From NCBI GenBank assembly GCA_003313425.1, contig NHZP01000055.1, forward strand, positions 124,001 through 188,000: 64,000 nucleotides of DNA, in the 5' to 3' direction. Under the pieces are notes generated by a model, which worked only from the letters and a program-made list of their open reading frames with translations, did no database searches and had not been told where the DNA came from. Positions 44,661-55,694 of the stretch are shown piece after piece. Made by a program: the position numbers and the translations under genes. Source of the DNA: Pseudopyrenochaeta lycopersici. Taxonomy: Eukaryota; Ascomycota; Dothideomycetes; Pleosporales; Pseudopyrenochaetaceae. Numbering within the stretch: position 1 is the first letter of the stretch; the number at the start of each line of letters is the position of its first letter.

Positions 44661-44939
44661 TTCAAAGAAAATCACTTCGAAAGAACGTAGTCTAATTGAT
44701 CCGGCGATGCCGGAATGATTATCGGGTGTGTCTCAGCTTGCAGTACTGTCAGTCGCTACGCCAGCCCCAGACGGCAGGCTGCGCAGCCAAGTGCTGTTTG
44801 TCTTTTGTGTTTGCTGCCCGCATATTGTACGGCCCAGGATAAACAACCTCCTCGCCAATGCTTCTTTACGGGCACTCCCAGCCATGAGTACTGCACCGGC
44901 GGCTACACATGGCGCACGACGGCAGCGCAGCCAGCTGGC

Positions 44940-45636
44940 TGACCTTCTGGTCTGATCAGGCTGCGTCAGAGATCATACTCCATGGGAGTCCTGGTTGCGA
45001 TAAGAATCTTACCGCCGAAGCTGTTTCAGAGCTTCTTCAAGCACCACTTTATACAGTGTCTGCTGGCGATCTAGGAACTAAAGCTGATGAAGTAGCGCAA
45101 AAGCTGCAGTCAATCTATGACAGAGCCCACTCGTGGAATGCTATTCTCCTTCTAGATGAGGCAGATGCACTAGTCCAATCGCGAGAGGACGCTGGGGATT
45201 TTCGTTTACACGCTATAGGGTCTATTATGTTCATGACTACAAATTATGTTCGGAATATCGACTCCGCGGTCAAGTCTCGGACACATCTTTTCCTGACTTA
45301 TGGTCAATTGGGTGTCAAGAACAGAGCAGATCTTTGGAGATCGTTCATTTCCTGAGAGAAGGAGAAGCAGAAATTGGGTGAATTCACTGACAAAGACATC
45401 GACAACTTCAGTACCTATGAAATAAATGGTCGCGAGGTACGTCTTCTGGACAAATGATAATGCTCAGCTAACGTAAATAGATCAAGAATGTTGTCATGCT
45501 AGCCAAGAATCGAACCAAACAAGAAGAGAAACCTCTATCTCCAGACCATATAAAAGCTGCCCTCCAGCGCTTCGTTGACCTCGAAGAGAAGCTGCTTGGG
45601 GATATGCCTAAAGCAGCAAGAAGAATGTACAATTGA
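44940..45636 (+). pseudogene. AAA+ ATPase remnant
   Basis: Reads like the C-terminal AAA core of fungal ATPases of the 'LLLDEADVFVQSR' type: ILHGSPGCDKNLTAEAVSELL is a damaged Walker A (GPPGTGKT expected), AILLLDEADALVQSRED is Walker B, TTNYVRNIDSAVKSR is the sensor region. A short segment between DFRLHAIGSI and MFMTTN is deleted, TGA interrupts after LWRSFIS (45353-45355), and the tail continues through a 44-nt intron (45438-45481) to ALQRFVDLEEKLLGDM and a stop at 45636. Loss of the P-loop Lys-Thr context plus the stop indicates a pseudogene. Confidence 0.75.
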
Positions 45637-46152
45637 AGGGCACAGGCCACCTATATGCTTCTATCTTTCAATTTAACATGTACTTGTTGTAAGCCTTAGT
45701 GGGTGCACAAAGAAAATTGTTTATAGAAGTGCATATCATGTTGATTGTCTGTTTAAGATGGAGGGTGGCCTGCAGCTATGTTCATGAGAGATTACTAATT
45801 CTCGAATCATGTGACCAGTACCCGGGCAGATCTGAAGAAGAAGTCTGTTCATTTGATGCAAGAATTGTGAGTCTTTCTCAACTTCGGGCTCTGAGGGTAT
45901 CACGCTGACATTGTTGGTAGTCATGTTGTGTGGGCTCAGAAGCCAGCAAATGCCCCAACATCATGAGCCGATTTGGTAACGTAAGGAAATAGTGTGCGCT
46001 TTTGCCTCGCCTGGCGATTCGGAGCGAACGTGCTTACCAAGCACAAGGAAACATAAGAAGAGTGGTTTGGATGGCGGTGGGGTTGTCGTGAATTGACTGA
46101 GAGCTCCATGCGATTATGCCAAGCCTGCTGCAGCTATGCGCTAGAGCCAAGG
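45637..46152. other. Non-coding stretch, about 520 bp
   Basis: No gene or repeat recognised; ends at the TA target of the mariner element. Confidence 0.5.
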
Positions 46153-46154
46153 TA

Positions 46155-47503
46155 CAGTGACCCCGCAAAAGTTTCCGTTGCGCACGCACGAGCCACCCTC
46201 ACAAGCACATGTACACCAAACTTCAACACCATGGATCTCAGCCAAAACATTATATAATTATTATTTTTTGAGTCACAGGTTGCTCAGATGGTCAGTATCT
46301 AGTTTGCCATCCTTGTGCCTTTGTGCATGCAGCGATTCGTCGTCGCATACTCAAGATGAGGCTCTTGATGAGCCTGGCTGGGATGCGCTGCTAGCACTCT
46401 TTTAATGCACTACAAAAGCCATCCTACTCTTCTATAGCTTAGCTGTAATTATTATATTATAGATATAATTTATACATGCGCTTCTTTAGGTACTACTAGA
46501 GGTGCTCAATTAGGTTAAGATTAGGTGAGTATGCTAGCTATTTGATAGTGGTGATGTAGTGCTCGCGAAGGAACTCACGCGTTGCAGCTACTGTGTGTAT
46601 ACGCGCGTTATCCTGCATAAAAAGCTGAGAACAACGCTAAGAAGGTAGAAGTCCTTTAGTTAAGGCCTTAATGTAACTTTTAGCGGAGTACCCTTGCTTT
46701 TTTGCATCAAAATTACGCTCTATTATAACTAGAGGACTTCTTCTAGCATGCCCGCGTTTATCTAACCATATTAAGCCCTATACTATTTGTGCAACCTTTT
46801 TACCGCAGCTATAGGTTTGCAGTATTATTGCCTTCCATTTCTTATCTAGTTTTTGAAAAACCCACTCCTAGTTTTGCCCTGAGCCCTTCTGAACTAGGCA
46901 CTTATCTGAGAACTTGACCGTGCGCCGATACCACGGGAATTAAGAGTACTCCTTGCAGAACTTGAGGCGCCTCAACGCACGCGAGCGATTAAGCTTAGGA
47001 CGTTTTTTATAAGGTCGATTAGTGAGGCCTTGTCTTTTAAGGAATCGTGCTAATGTGTTATTGCTGGGTGGCTTCGAAGAGGTGCCATCTGGATTTACAA
47101 CTACTGCCACTTCAGCTAGCTCTTTATACTTAATTTTTAGCTGCGCGCGTGCTTTGCGATAGATAATCTTCTTTTGATAAAGGGATAGTATAGGCGGTCG
47201 ACCGCTGCGAGGTTTATCTGCAGTTGTACCTGTTTGTTGATATTTTTTCCTCAGGTCGCGTATGGCGCTTTCGCTTTGGCGATACGCGTTAGCAACTTGA
47301 GCAACTGTAGAACCACTATGCTGCATCCTAATAATTTGATCCTGCTGCTGGACAGTTAAATTAGGGCCTCTGCGCACATTTTAGTCTATTTCTTGTAAAA
47401 TTTGGCGTTGTGGTGGCATAGTTATGATACATGAAAGTTGAGAAGGAGATGTTGTGAGGGAACGCGTCGCGCTTGTGCAACGGAAACTTTTGCGGGGTCA
47501 CTG
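46155..47503 (-). mobile_element. Tc1/mariner element F2, 1349 bp, TA target
   Basis: Perfect 27-bp or longer inverted ends starting CAGTGACCCCGCAAAAGTTT, each next to a TA (46153-46154, 47504-47505). Same family as element F1 at 26216, with a slightly different TIR (CAGTCACACGTCAAAAGTTT there). The interior is AT-enriched on the right-to-left coding strand. Confidence 0.9.
46299..47419 (-). pseudogene. Tc1/mariner transposase F2, RIP-damaged
   Basis: From the ATG at 47419 the N-terminal half (47377-46940) is readable: LTVQQQDQIIRMQ, then DKPRSGRPPILS and ALRRLKFCKEYS, homologous to element F1. The catalytic half (46940-46299) is full of TAG/TAA stops, almost all explainable by CAG/CAA/TGG transitions. 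Non-functional. Confidence 0.85.
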
Positions 47504-49320
47504 TAGGATGGTTTCACGCTTTGATCAGATTCTAACTATATCTGACCTTAGCTCAATATTGGCTTCCGTTTAGCAATCTGTGAACCAAATAAAACGCCTC
47601 GTACAAAGCATTGGAGGTGATAATTCTCGACCTTTGTACGGTCAATCGACCAATAAACTGCAGTTTCCATATCGATGCAGATAACGTTTGCGCTAAAGGC
47701 TCAAGAGTGTGTATCGTAGTCTTTCCCCGCACCCTAACTTAATCCAGAGCTTTTGCGTCACTCCCGAGCCATCCGAGCTGTGATTGGATCTACCTATATT
47801 CAAGCCAAACCTAGTTTCCGACAAGCTGTGAAGTGAGATAAAGAACTACCAAAACCCATAGCTTCGACGCAATGGATTTGACGAGTGTTCCTCAAGGTTC
47901 TCAATGCGATCTATCGTCGGTGATGCCGGTATTACGCCAGTACCTCACGGTCGAAGAAGAAGCACAGATCATCAAGCAATTTAGATGCGGATGGCGACGC
48001 AATGCTCAGGTCTTATGGAGCGGCATTCTTTGTAGAGAAGCCCAAGAATGGGCGGACAAGCATCATATGCAAACCCTGACTAATGTCCATCCCTGGGTCG
48101 CGCAAAACCCACCGTGCCGCAAAATACAAGGGGTACTTGAACTTCAAGCGACTGTAATTCCGCGCACACGTTAATAATAGGTTAAATTTTCTATAAGTCG
48201 TGTGCTGTGCCTACTTTTACACATTTATAACCATTCCCACCAAAAAATTACGTGCGCATCCTTACCTTCGCGCTCAACGCGCAGAGAGACTCGTTAGATG
48301 CTATAAAAGTGTCTCTTCTCTAGAGTGCCACCGCTAAGCTTTTACTACCCTTAAATACTTAAAAAAAGTCTCACCTAAGGCTGAAATACTTGCTGTAACG
48401 CTAGAAGGTTATTAGCAGCCTTGTGTTTGCTGTGGCGCGCAAATTTATGCGCGATTGCTACCCTGGTCGATACTTCCATCAAAGCGGCATCCACTCCTGG
48501 CTAGTGCGAAACGTCATGCATAATCATTAATGTGTAATTTACTTAAGTCATCCTGGAGGCTAACTAAGTCTGTGACTGGAAGCCTGTGGCTGAGCAAACA
48601 CACCTAGTCAGCATAGAACACGAAATAACCCGTAATTATTACGCCAAGCAGTGTAAGGCGGTCATTTGCCGGTAATTTAAGTATGTTATCCAGAAAGCCA
48701 AGCTTGTAGCTGTTTGGCGTGTGGCTGAGCGCAGTCCCTGTAACGTTAGCCCTTTCTTGCGTAATTACTGGACCCTTTCTAGAGAGGGAGGCAAGCCCAT
48801 CACTTGCTCTTGCAGCTTTAGCCAGGTTCAAACTGCGCAAAAACAAACTTATGTTTCTAGCAATGCGCACTTCCGCGCCTATCGGCTACAGTGGCTTCTG
48901 AAGTGAGCGCCCTCTCATTTCGATCGGGACGATTAATTCTCCTCAAAATACGAACATTCCCTGTCCAGCTTGCTGGGGCACTGCGACCTGCGGAAGTCGG
49001 ATCGCTGCCTGCAGCCTTGCACACATACGCGTTCAGCCGCACCTGCCCCTCGCGGAGCCTGTCTAGCCACCTCACCAGGCCTTAGGATATGGCAAAGAAT
49101 AGCAGAGACAGCCCGTTGCGGTCTTGCAATGTGCCGCCACTAATGCTGTGCTCTAGTAAAGCCCTACGTTCAGTTCCCAATGCGTTCGCTGATCTCGTGC
49201 TTAGGTAGGTATGCACCAGTACCGACTGATCAGCCTCGTCCCAACCCTTCAGGTTGCCGCCCTTGAGCCTCCACGTTCCTCTTCCCGCCGTATGCGCCTC
49301 TCATAGCTCCACGCGGAACG
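47504..49320. other. Largely non-coding, about 1.8 kb
   Basis: The only notable frame is 47872-48174 (100 aa, plus), whose middle (LWSGILCREAQEWADKHHMQTLT) resembles a motif in a fungal hypothetical protein family but is cut short soon afterwards; I regard it as a fragment. 48200-48560 is AT-rich with many stops. 49090-49320 is the upstream region of the HNWD gene. Confidence 0.4.
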
Positions 49321-52300
49321 ATGCGGCTCTTGCAATACAGCGTCGAAGGCGAGGTTAGCCTGACTGACGACCTGGCTGTCGAAAACATGTTCCCTCCCTA
49401 CGCGATACTCTCCCACACCTGGGGAGCAGATACAGAGGAGGTCACCTTTGAGGACATGACAAGTGGCACGGGCAAGGACAAGCTCGGCTACGAGAAGATC
49501 CAGTTCTGTGGAGAGCAGGCAAGGCAAGACGGCCTGCGGTATTTCTGGATCGATACTTGCTGCATCAACAAGACGAATACGGCTGAACTGTCGCACGCTA
49601 TCAAGTCCATGTTCCGCTGGTACCGCAACGCAAGTCGCTGCTATGTCTTTCTATCCGATGTCTCAGCAGCTAAGAGAAAAAAGGGCAGCGAGCACTTTCA
49701 GTTCCCTTGGGAGACAGCTTTTCGGGCAAGCAGATGGTTCACTCGGGGTTGGACACTCCAAGAGCTTCTTGCCCCAACATCGGTGGAGTTCTTCTCTCGA
49801 GAACAGAGGAGACTTGGCGACAAGAGCTCACTCCAACAACAGATCCACGAAATCACAGGCATCACGCATTCAGCGCTTCGTGGAGCACCGCTGTCTCAGT
49901 TCAGCGTCAACGAGCGATTGTCTTGGATCGAACACCGACAGACTAAACTTGAGGAAGATAGAGCGTACTGTCTCACTGGCATTTTCAGTGTCAACATGTC
50001 TCCGTTCTATGGCGAAGGGGCGGGTGGAGCGTTCAAGCGGCTCATGAAAGAGGTCGACAAGCTGAGCAAGTGTCTCCAGGACTTGCACCGTACCGACCCT
50101 CACGATGACAAGAAGCGCATTGAGGATACAAAGGGAGGCCTGCTAGAGGGCTCGTACCGCTGGGTGCTGAATAACCCTAACTTCCAGCGATGGCACGATG
50201 ACCCACAGGCACGACTGCTGTGGATCAAAGGTGACCCTGGCAAGGGCAAGACGATGCTTCTTTGTGGCATCATCAACGAACTGAAGAACACACCGCACGG
50301 CCCTCTCTCCTTCTTCTTCTGTCAGGGTACCGACTCGCGCATCAACAGTGCCACTGCCGTGCTGCGCGGCCTGATCTACCTGCTGGTCAACCAGCAGCCG
50401 TCGTTGGTCTCACATCTGCGGAAAAAGTACGATCAGGCAGGTCAGGCTAGTTTCGAAGACGTTAATGCTTGGGTCGCGCTCTCAGATATGTTTGTAAACA
50501 TGACACAGGATCTAGATCTAAAGACAAGCTATCTGATCGTCGACGCTCTCGATGAATGCGTAGGCGACTTGCCGAAGCTCCTAGACTTGATCATCTACAC
50601 ATCAGCGTCATCAAGCCGCGTCAAGTGGCTGGTGTCAAGTCGAAACGAGGTGCAGATCGAACACAAGCTGAGGAACGTCAATGCTAAGGCGAGGCTGAGC
50701 CTGGAGCTAAAGCAAAATGCGGAGCAGGTGTCCCGGGCTGTTGAAGCGTACATTGACCATAAGCTATCCATCCTCGAGTCGATCGAAGACGACAGCCTGA
50801 GGGCTCAAGTGCAAGACGTCCTGAGGCAGAAGGCGAACGGCACGTTTCTCTGGGTTGCGCTTGTGGTGCATGAGCTTGAGAAGCCTGAGTGCTGGGATCC
50901 CTTGCAGGTAGTGCAAGAGGCTCCAGCTGGCTTGCATCAACTGTACGATCGCATGGTTGATCGTATCCAGCAGCTGACAGAGAGGAACTCGGAGATCTGC
51001 CGGCTCCTGCTTTCTACGGCAACGATCGCATACCGGCCACTTTACTTGGCCGAGATGGGCAGCTTGTGTGGACTGGCTGGACAGGTTGGGGCACTAACGG
51101 GTAAAGTAAGAAAGATTGTGGCCATGTGTGGCTCGTTCCTCACCATCCGTGATGACCAGGTCTACCTCATCCACCAATCGGCCAAGGACTACTTGAGCGA
51201 CGAGGCGCGGGCTACAGTTCTCCCATCCCAGAGCAAGACTCACTACGGCATGTTCTCTCAGTCGCTTGCACTCATGTCTGCCACATTGAAACGGGACATG
51301 TACGGTCTCATCTCTCTAGGGTTTCCGATTGACAAAGTTGAAGTGCCGGTCCATGATCCGCTAGCAGCAACGCGATACTCATGTATCTACTGGGTCGACC
51401 ACCTCTACGACTCCTTTCTTAGCAGCAGCTCGAGATGCATTGAGAGTCTCAAGGATGGCGGCGCTGTCCATGCATTTTTCAATGCGCAGTATCTCCACTG
51501 GCTGGAAGCTCTTAGTCTTTGCAGGAACATGTCGGCCGGAGTGATATCGATGGCAAAGATGGAGGCTCTTATTAAGGTAACTCGTGATAGGTAATGGTCA
51601 TACGTAGTGTACATGCTGATGCGCCTAAGGAAAGAACAGATGCAACTGCATTGATGCGCTTCGTTCAAGATGCACGACGGTTTATTATGTATCACAAAGT
51701 GGCAATTGAGAGAAGCCCTCTCCAGACGTATGCATCTGCGCTGTTATTCAGTCCGGCAAAAAGCTTAGTGAGAGAGCTGTATCGGCACGAAGAGCCAGGA
51801 GGGATTGCTATCAAACCGGTTATGGCAGAGAATTGGAGCGCGTGCCTGCAGACGCTCGAGGGCCATAGCAGCTCGGTCAACTCAGTCGCCTTCTCGCCCG
51901 ACTCGACCCGGCTGGCGTCGGCGTCGTACGACTGCACCGTCAAAGTGTGGGATGCGAGCAGCGGCGCGTGCCTGCAGACGCTCGAGGGCCATAGCGACTC
52001 GGTCAGCTCAGTCGCCTTCTCGCCCGACTCGACCCGGCTGGCGTCTGCATCGTGGGACAAGACCGTCAAAGTGTGGGATGCGAGCAGCGGCGCGTGCCTG
52101 CAGACCCTCGAGGGCCATAGCAGCGATGCCAACTCAGTCGCCTTCTCGCCCGACTCGACCCGGCTGGCGTCTGCATCGGATGACAAGACCGTCAAAGTGT
52201 GGGATGCGAGCAGCGGCGCGTGCCTGCAGACGCTAGAGGTTGGCAAGACACTCTCTAAGTTATCATTCGATTCTACTGGTTCCTGTCTCTACACTGAGAT

Positions 52301-52550
52301 TGGTTCTATCGCTATTACTACATCAGTAGTCTCTAATACGGCAGATATCGCAGAGCCTGAGCGTACCCAGTTCCTAGATGCAGGCGTCAGCTCAGACGGT
52401 ATATGGCTTAGACATAGTGGGCGAAACATACTGTGGATACCATCAGAGTATCGATCAGCATGCTCATCTGTGTTAGGGAGCACGGTCGGCATAGGTACTG
52501 TGCTAGGAAGAGTATGGATATGTAGTATTAACCTTAAACACAATAGTTAG
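49321..52550 (+). CDS. HET-NACHT-WD40 NLR-like protein (HNWD family)
   Basis: Exon 1 is 49321-51576 and exon 2 is 51630-52550, with a 53-nt phase-0 intron (GTAACT donor, TGCTGAT branch, CTAAG acceptor); 1058 aa. Without the intron the frame would end at 51594. Order: HET domain (about 1-235; PPYAILSHTWG, YFWIDTCCINK, WFTRGWTLQELLAP), linker, NACHT NTPase (Walker A GDPGKGKT at 304-311; Walker B YLIVDALDEC with D408), helical region, then three WD40 repeats of 42 aa (823-948) plus the start of a fourth. This architecture defines the Podospora HET-E/HET-D/HET-R incompatibility family: WD repeats sense a partner protein and the HET domain triggers cell death. All key nucleotide-binding residues are present. 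Only three repeats is few for an active allele; typical active ones have about ten. Confidence 0.9.
51840..52217 (+). repeat. Three near-identical 126-bp WD40 repeat units
   Basis: Units start at 51840, 51966 and 52092, with a partial fourth at 52218 (GCGTGCCTGCAGACGCT). They share GTCGCCTTCTCGCCCGACTC and GTCAAAGTGTGGGATGCGAG exactly. Differences cluster in codons 11-14 and 30 and 32 of the 42-codon unit. Tandem identity at the DNA level implies recent duplication or unequal exchange. Confidence 0.95.
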
Positions 52551-52840
52551 TGTATACAGCAATGACTAAGAAGGATATGATTTATTCTTTCCTACCTTTA
52601 TTTTATTATATTCCTATTTCATAGAGGGGGACGGGGATGGACATGAATATATGTGCTATATATCCACCGTATAGAAGTTTCGAGAATGCGCGACAGAATA
52701 ATTGTCGCCATGTAATGCTATCCCTTGCACTGGTAAACGCGCCCGTACACGGGCCACATAAATAGAGCCAATTAGCGTACAGCGCCCCTCAACACCCGAA
52801 ATGTATCGTAATAATAGTGATTTTACGTGCCTAGTTATTT
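52551..52840. other. Spacer between the HNWD gene and MULE E
   Basis: Under 300 bp, AT-rich at first, no gene. The last nine bases before MULE E are TAGTTATTT, which are not repeated on the other side of the element. Confidence 0.5.
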
Positions 52841-55694
52841 GGCTAGTGAGATTTGTCCCCAAGGTTTTGAGATTTGTCCCCAAAATGAGATTTGTCCCCA
52901 ACGCTAATGCTAGTGGAAATCAATCACCTAGCTTGGCTTAGCGCGTAATCTATTGAACGCGACACTACCGCGACACCATCGCGTCTCCGCCACAGGCAAC
53001 CAGTTAGAGAAGAACGTAGGTGCTGAATTTGTTTTCTTGTCTTGAGCATCTCAGTATGGAAGACATTACCCCCCCTCCAGACCAGCTCTACAGCTCCTAT
53101 GAAGAAGCGTATGATGCGCTCAAGACGCATGGCATGCAGCACGGCTACGGCTTTGTCCTTAAGCGGAGTTGGCCTCACAATTCAGATGTCAAGACACGCT
53201 ATTACTACCACTGCGATTGCTTTAGGAACCACTACCAGTCAAGTGCAAAGGTTCTGAGTACAAGCACGCGCTCAACAGGATGCCCTTTCAAGCTCGTTAT
53301 CTTCAAGGTGAAGCTCACCAGCCAGTGGAAGCTAGAGGTGCAAGACAAGCACCACAATCACCCCCGATCAATCAACCCTAGCGCGCACAATGTCTATCGC
53401 AGGCGTACATCGTCACAGAAGGAAGTAATTGAGTCAATGACGCACGCTGGGGCGCGGCCGATGCAGATACTAGCGGCGATCCAAAGGGAAGACCAAAACA
53501 CACTGATCTCTGCCACTGATATCCGAGGTGAGAGGAAGGCAATTCGGGAGAAACACTTGAACGGCAGGAGTCCAATGGAGACATTATTAGACGACTTATC
53601 TACGGCAGACTGGGTCTTTGCAGTGAGGAAGGATGATAATAACCGCGTACAAAATCTCTTCTTCGCCCACCAGAAGCAGGTTGAGTTGCTGGTGGCAAAC
53701 CCTGACGTACTGTTGATGGACTGCACATACCGCACCAACAAGTATAGACTCCCACTGTTGCACATACTCGGCTGCACCAACCTACAGACCTTCTTCTCTG
53801 CGGGCTTCTGCTTCCTTAGCAATGAGACACAAGCAGACTACTATTGGGCAATTGCAAACTTCCTGCTTAAGACAGGGATACAACGACCACAGGTATTTAT
53901 CAGTGATCAGGAAGAGGCGTTGAAGATAGCAGCTCGCTCGCTACTTCCAGGAGTCCCTCAGCTTCTATGCGTGTGGCATATTAACAAGAACGTCCAGACG
54001 AAGGCTCAGCAGACCTGGCGAGACGCCGATGGCGCAACGAAAGAGGAGAAGCAGAGGATCGTTGAACACAGGGCTGCGTTCATGAAGCGTTGGACTCAGG
54101 TATGCCCCATGCCAATCGCCTAAGAGACTTTGAGGAAGCCGTCCTCTAAAAAAGTTGCTTGCAGAACTAACTAGGGCAGCTCGTCTACGCAAAGAGACCG
54201 CTGGAGTTCCAGCTGAAGTGGAACGGTCTGCTTAAAGACTACAGCCTCCAGCAGGAGCTCTGCAGATACCTGCAAGACAACCAATACCTTACACGCACTG
54301 AGTGGGCAGCTGCTTGGACTTCTCACCACCGACACTATAACAGCATCACAAGTTCGCCTGTTGAAGGAATGCACAAGGTCCTGAAGGACTACCTCATGAC
54401 TTCGAGAGGCGACTTGCTGCGCGTTGTAGGGAGGATTGAGCAAATGGTCAGGAGTCAATACAACAAGTACAGAAAGGAACTTGCTTCCTCCAAACATAGC
54501 GTCAAGTTCGGGCATAAGCTAGGGGCAATGCCATTCCTGCCTCCTGGCATCCATAACGTGCTGACGCCACCGGCGATCGAGCGCATTAGGCAACAGGATC
54601 TGCTGCTCCAGAAGGAGCAGAGAGAGCGTCGCGGCGGACATCCTTGTTCGGGCCTATTCGAGAAAACAAATGGCCTTCCGTGTCGCCATACGCTGCAAGA
54701 CGTGAGGAGATCTGGTTCAACGCTACGACTGAATCACCTCTACGATGACCACTGGCGGTATCAACGTGAACAAGGGCCATCAATCTGCCTGTCTCCAAGG
54801 CCACATAAGTCTGTCCTTGAGCCTCTCACCGCTCAAACAAGAGGTGGGCTGAGGAGGAACGAGGCATCAACTCGACGAGATCCATCAGCTTTCGAGCGAC
54901 GCGTGCCCCCTTCTGTTCCTCACTTCCAACCTCACCTTCAACCTCAGGGTCAAACACTCGCTGAAGCCCTGCGACAAGTAAACACCTCTGTTACCATGTC
55001 GATTCCTACATCTGTGCCAAATGTGAATCCTATGACTACCTGTGTATCTGTATCGATCCCTGCACCTGCTCCTATACCTCCTCCCCCATTCCTCCGTTCG
55101 TCTCCGCCTGTAGCTGTTGCTGTGTCTGTCACGATGGGTCCACCTCCTGCTTGGCAACCTCCGTCGTTGGAAGAGTTCCTAGCCGACATCGAACGTCGAC
55201 GGTCTCAGCCCGTTCTATATGAGTGCAATGACATGATCTCAGCGATTAACTTCCTGGCAGAGACGGGACAGGAAGATGACCCTGCAGAGTTGGTTGAAGC
55301 ACGGAATATGGCGCTCGCTACAGAAGGGTTGTTTGCTTCCTGTACCCCCACAATGGCATGGAACTATCACTTTGGAGACATGGAAGCCTTCTACGGAGAG
55401 AGATTCGCGCAAGTGGATGCGCAAAATTCTCTGCTCGAGCTTCAGAATGTACCAAGACAGCGTCCTAAGCGTGCTGCAGCAGCGACGGCTTCTGAAGCTT
55501 GGAAAGATCTCAGCCCGCGCAAGAGAAAACGACGTCAATAGAGGATAGATTCAATGAGACAAAGTGATAGTTTGAGCTTCTGAAGACGTTGAAGTGTTGC
55601 TACATGGCGTTTTGTAATTTATTTTTTGCGCTAGTAGAGTTATGGCTAGCATCGGGGACAAATCTCAAAACCTTGGGGACAAATCTCACTAGCC
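52841..55694 (+). mobile_element. MULE transposon E, 2854 bp, no target duplication
   Basis: A/E-type MULE. The left terminus has three iterons with the same spacers as element A; the right terminus has only two (the innermost is lost). The flanks (TAGTTATTT and TGTGAACGA) do not match, unlike A, B and C, so one flank has been exchanged. Its right end runs straight into the C-terminal codons of the DNA ligase gene. Confidence 0.88.
53056..55541 (+). CDS. MULE E transposase, intact, one intron
   Basis: Exon 1 is 53056-54099, intron 54100-54179 (80 nt, GTATGC...CTAACTAGGGCAG, phase 0), exon 2 is 54180-55541; 802 codons, 801 aa. FAR1-like zinc-binding region (about 12-95), MULE catalytic core with D222 in LLMDCTYRTNKY, D284 in FISDQEEALK and the likely third residue E410 in SPVEGMHK, then a SWIM-like finger (about 500-520) and a Pro/Val-rich tail ending PRKRKRRQ. 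It differs from C throughout (for example DQLYSSYEEAYDAL versus DLIYDSYEEVYEAL), so these are two lineages of one family. A start 36 nt upstream (53020) is possible but not conserved in C. Confidence 0.9.

Noticed and set aside
44715..44942. Short frames upstream of the AAA remnant
   Set aside because: Two overlapping frames of equal length with no domain; likely chance or leader sequence.
51594..51629. Separate WD40 gene starting at 51594
   Set aside because: A 53-nt intron with good signals joins this frame to the HET-NACHT frame in phase, matching the known HNWD architecture, so one gene is more likely than two.
51692..52246. 184-aa minus-strand frame over the WD40 repeats
   Set aside because: Repetitive shadow of the WD repeats on the opposite strand; no independent features.
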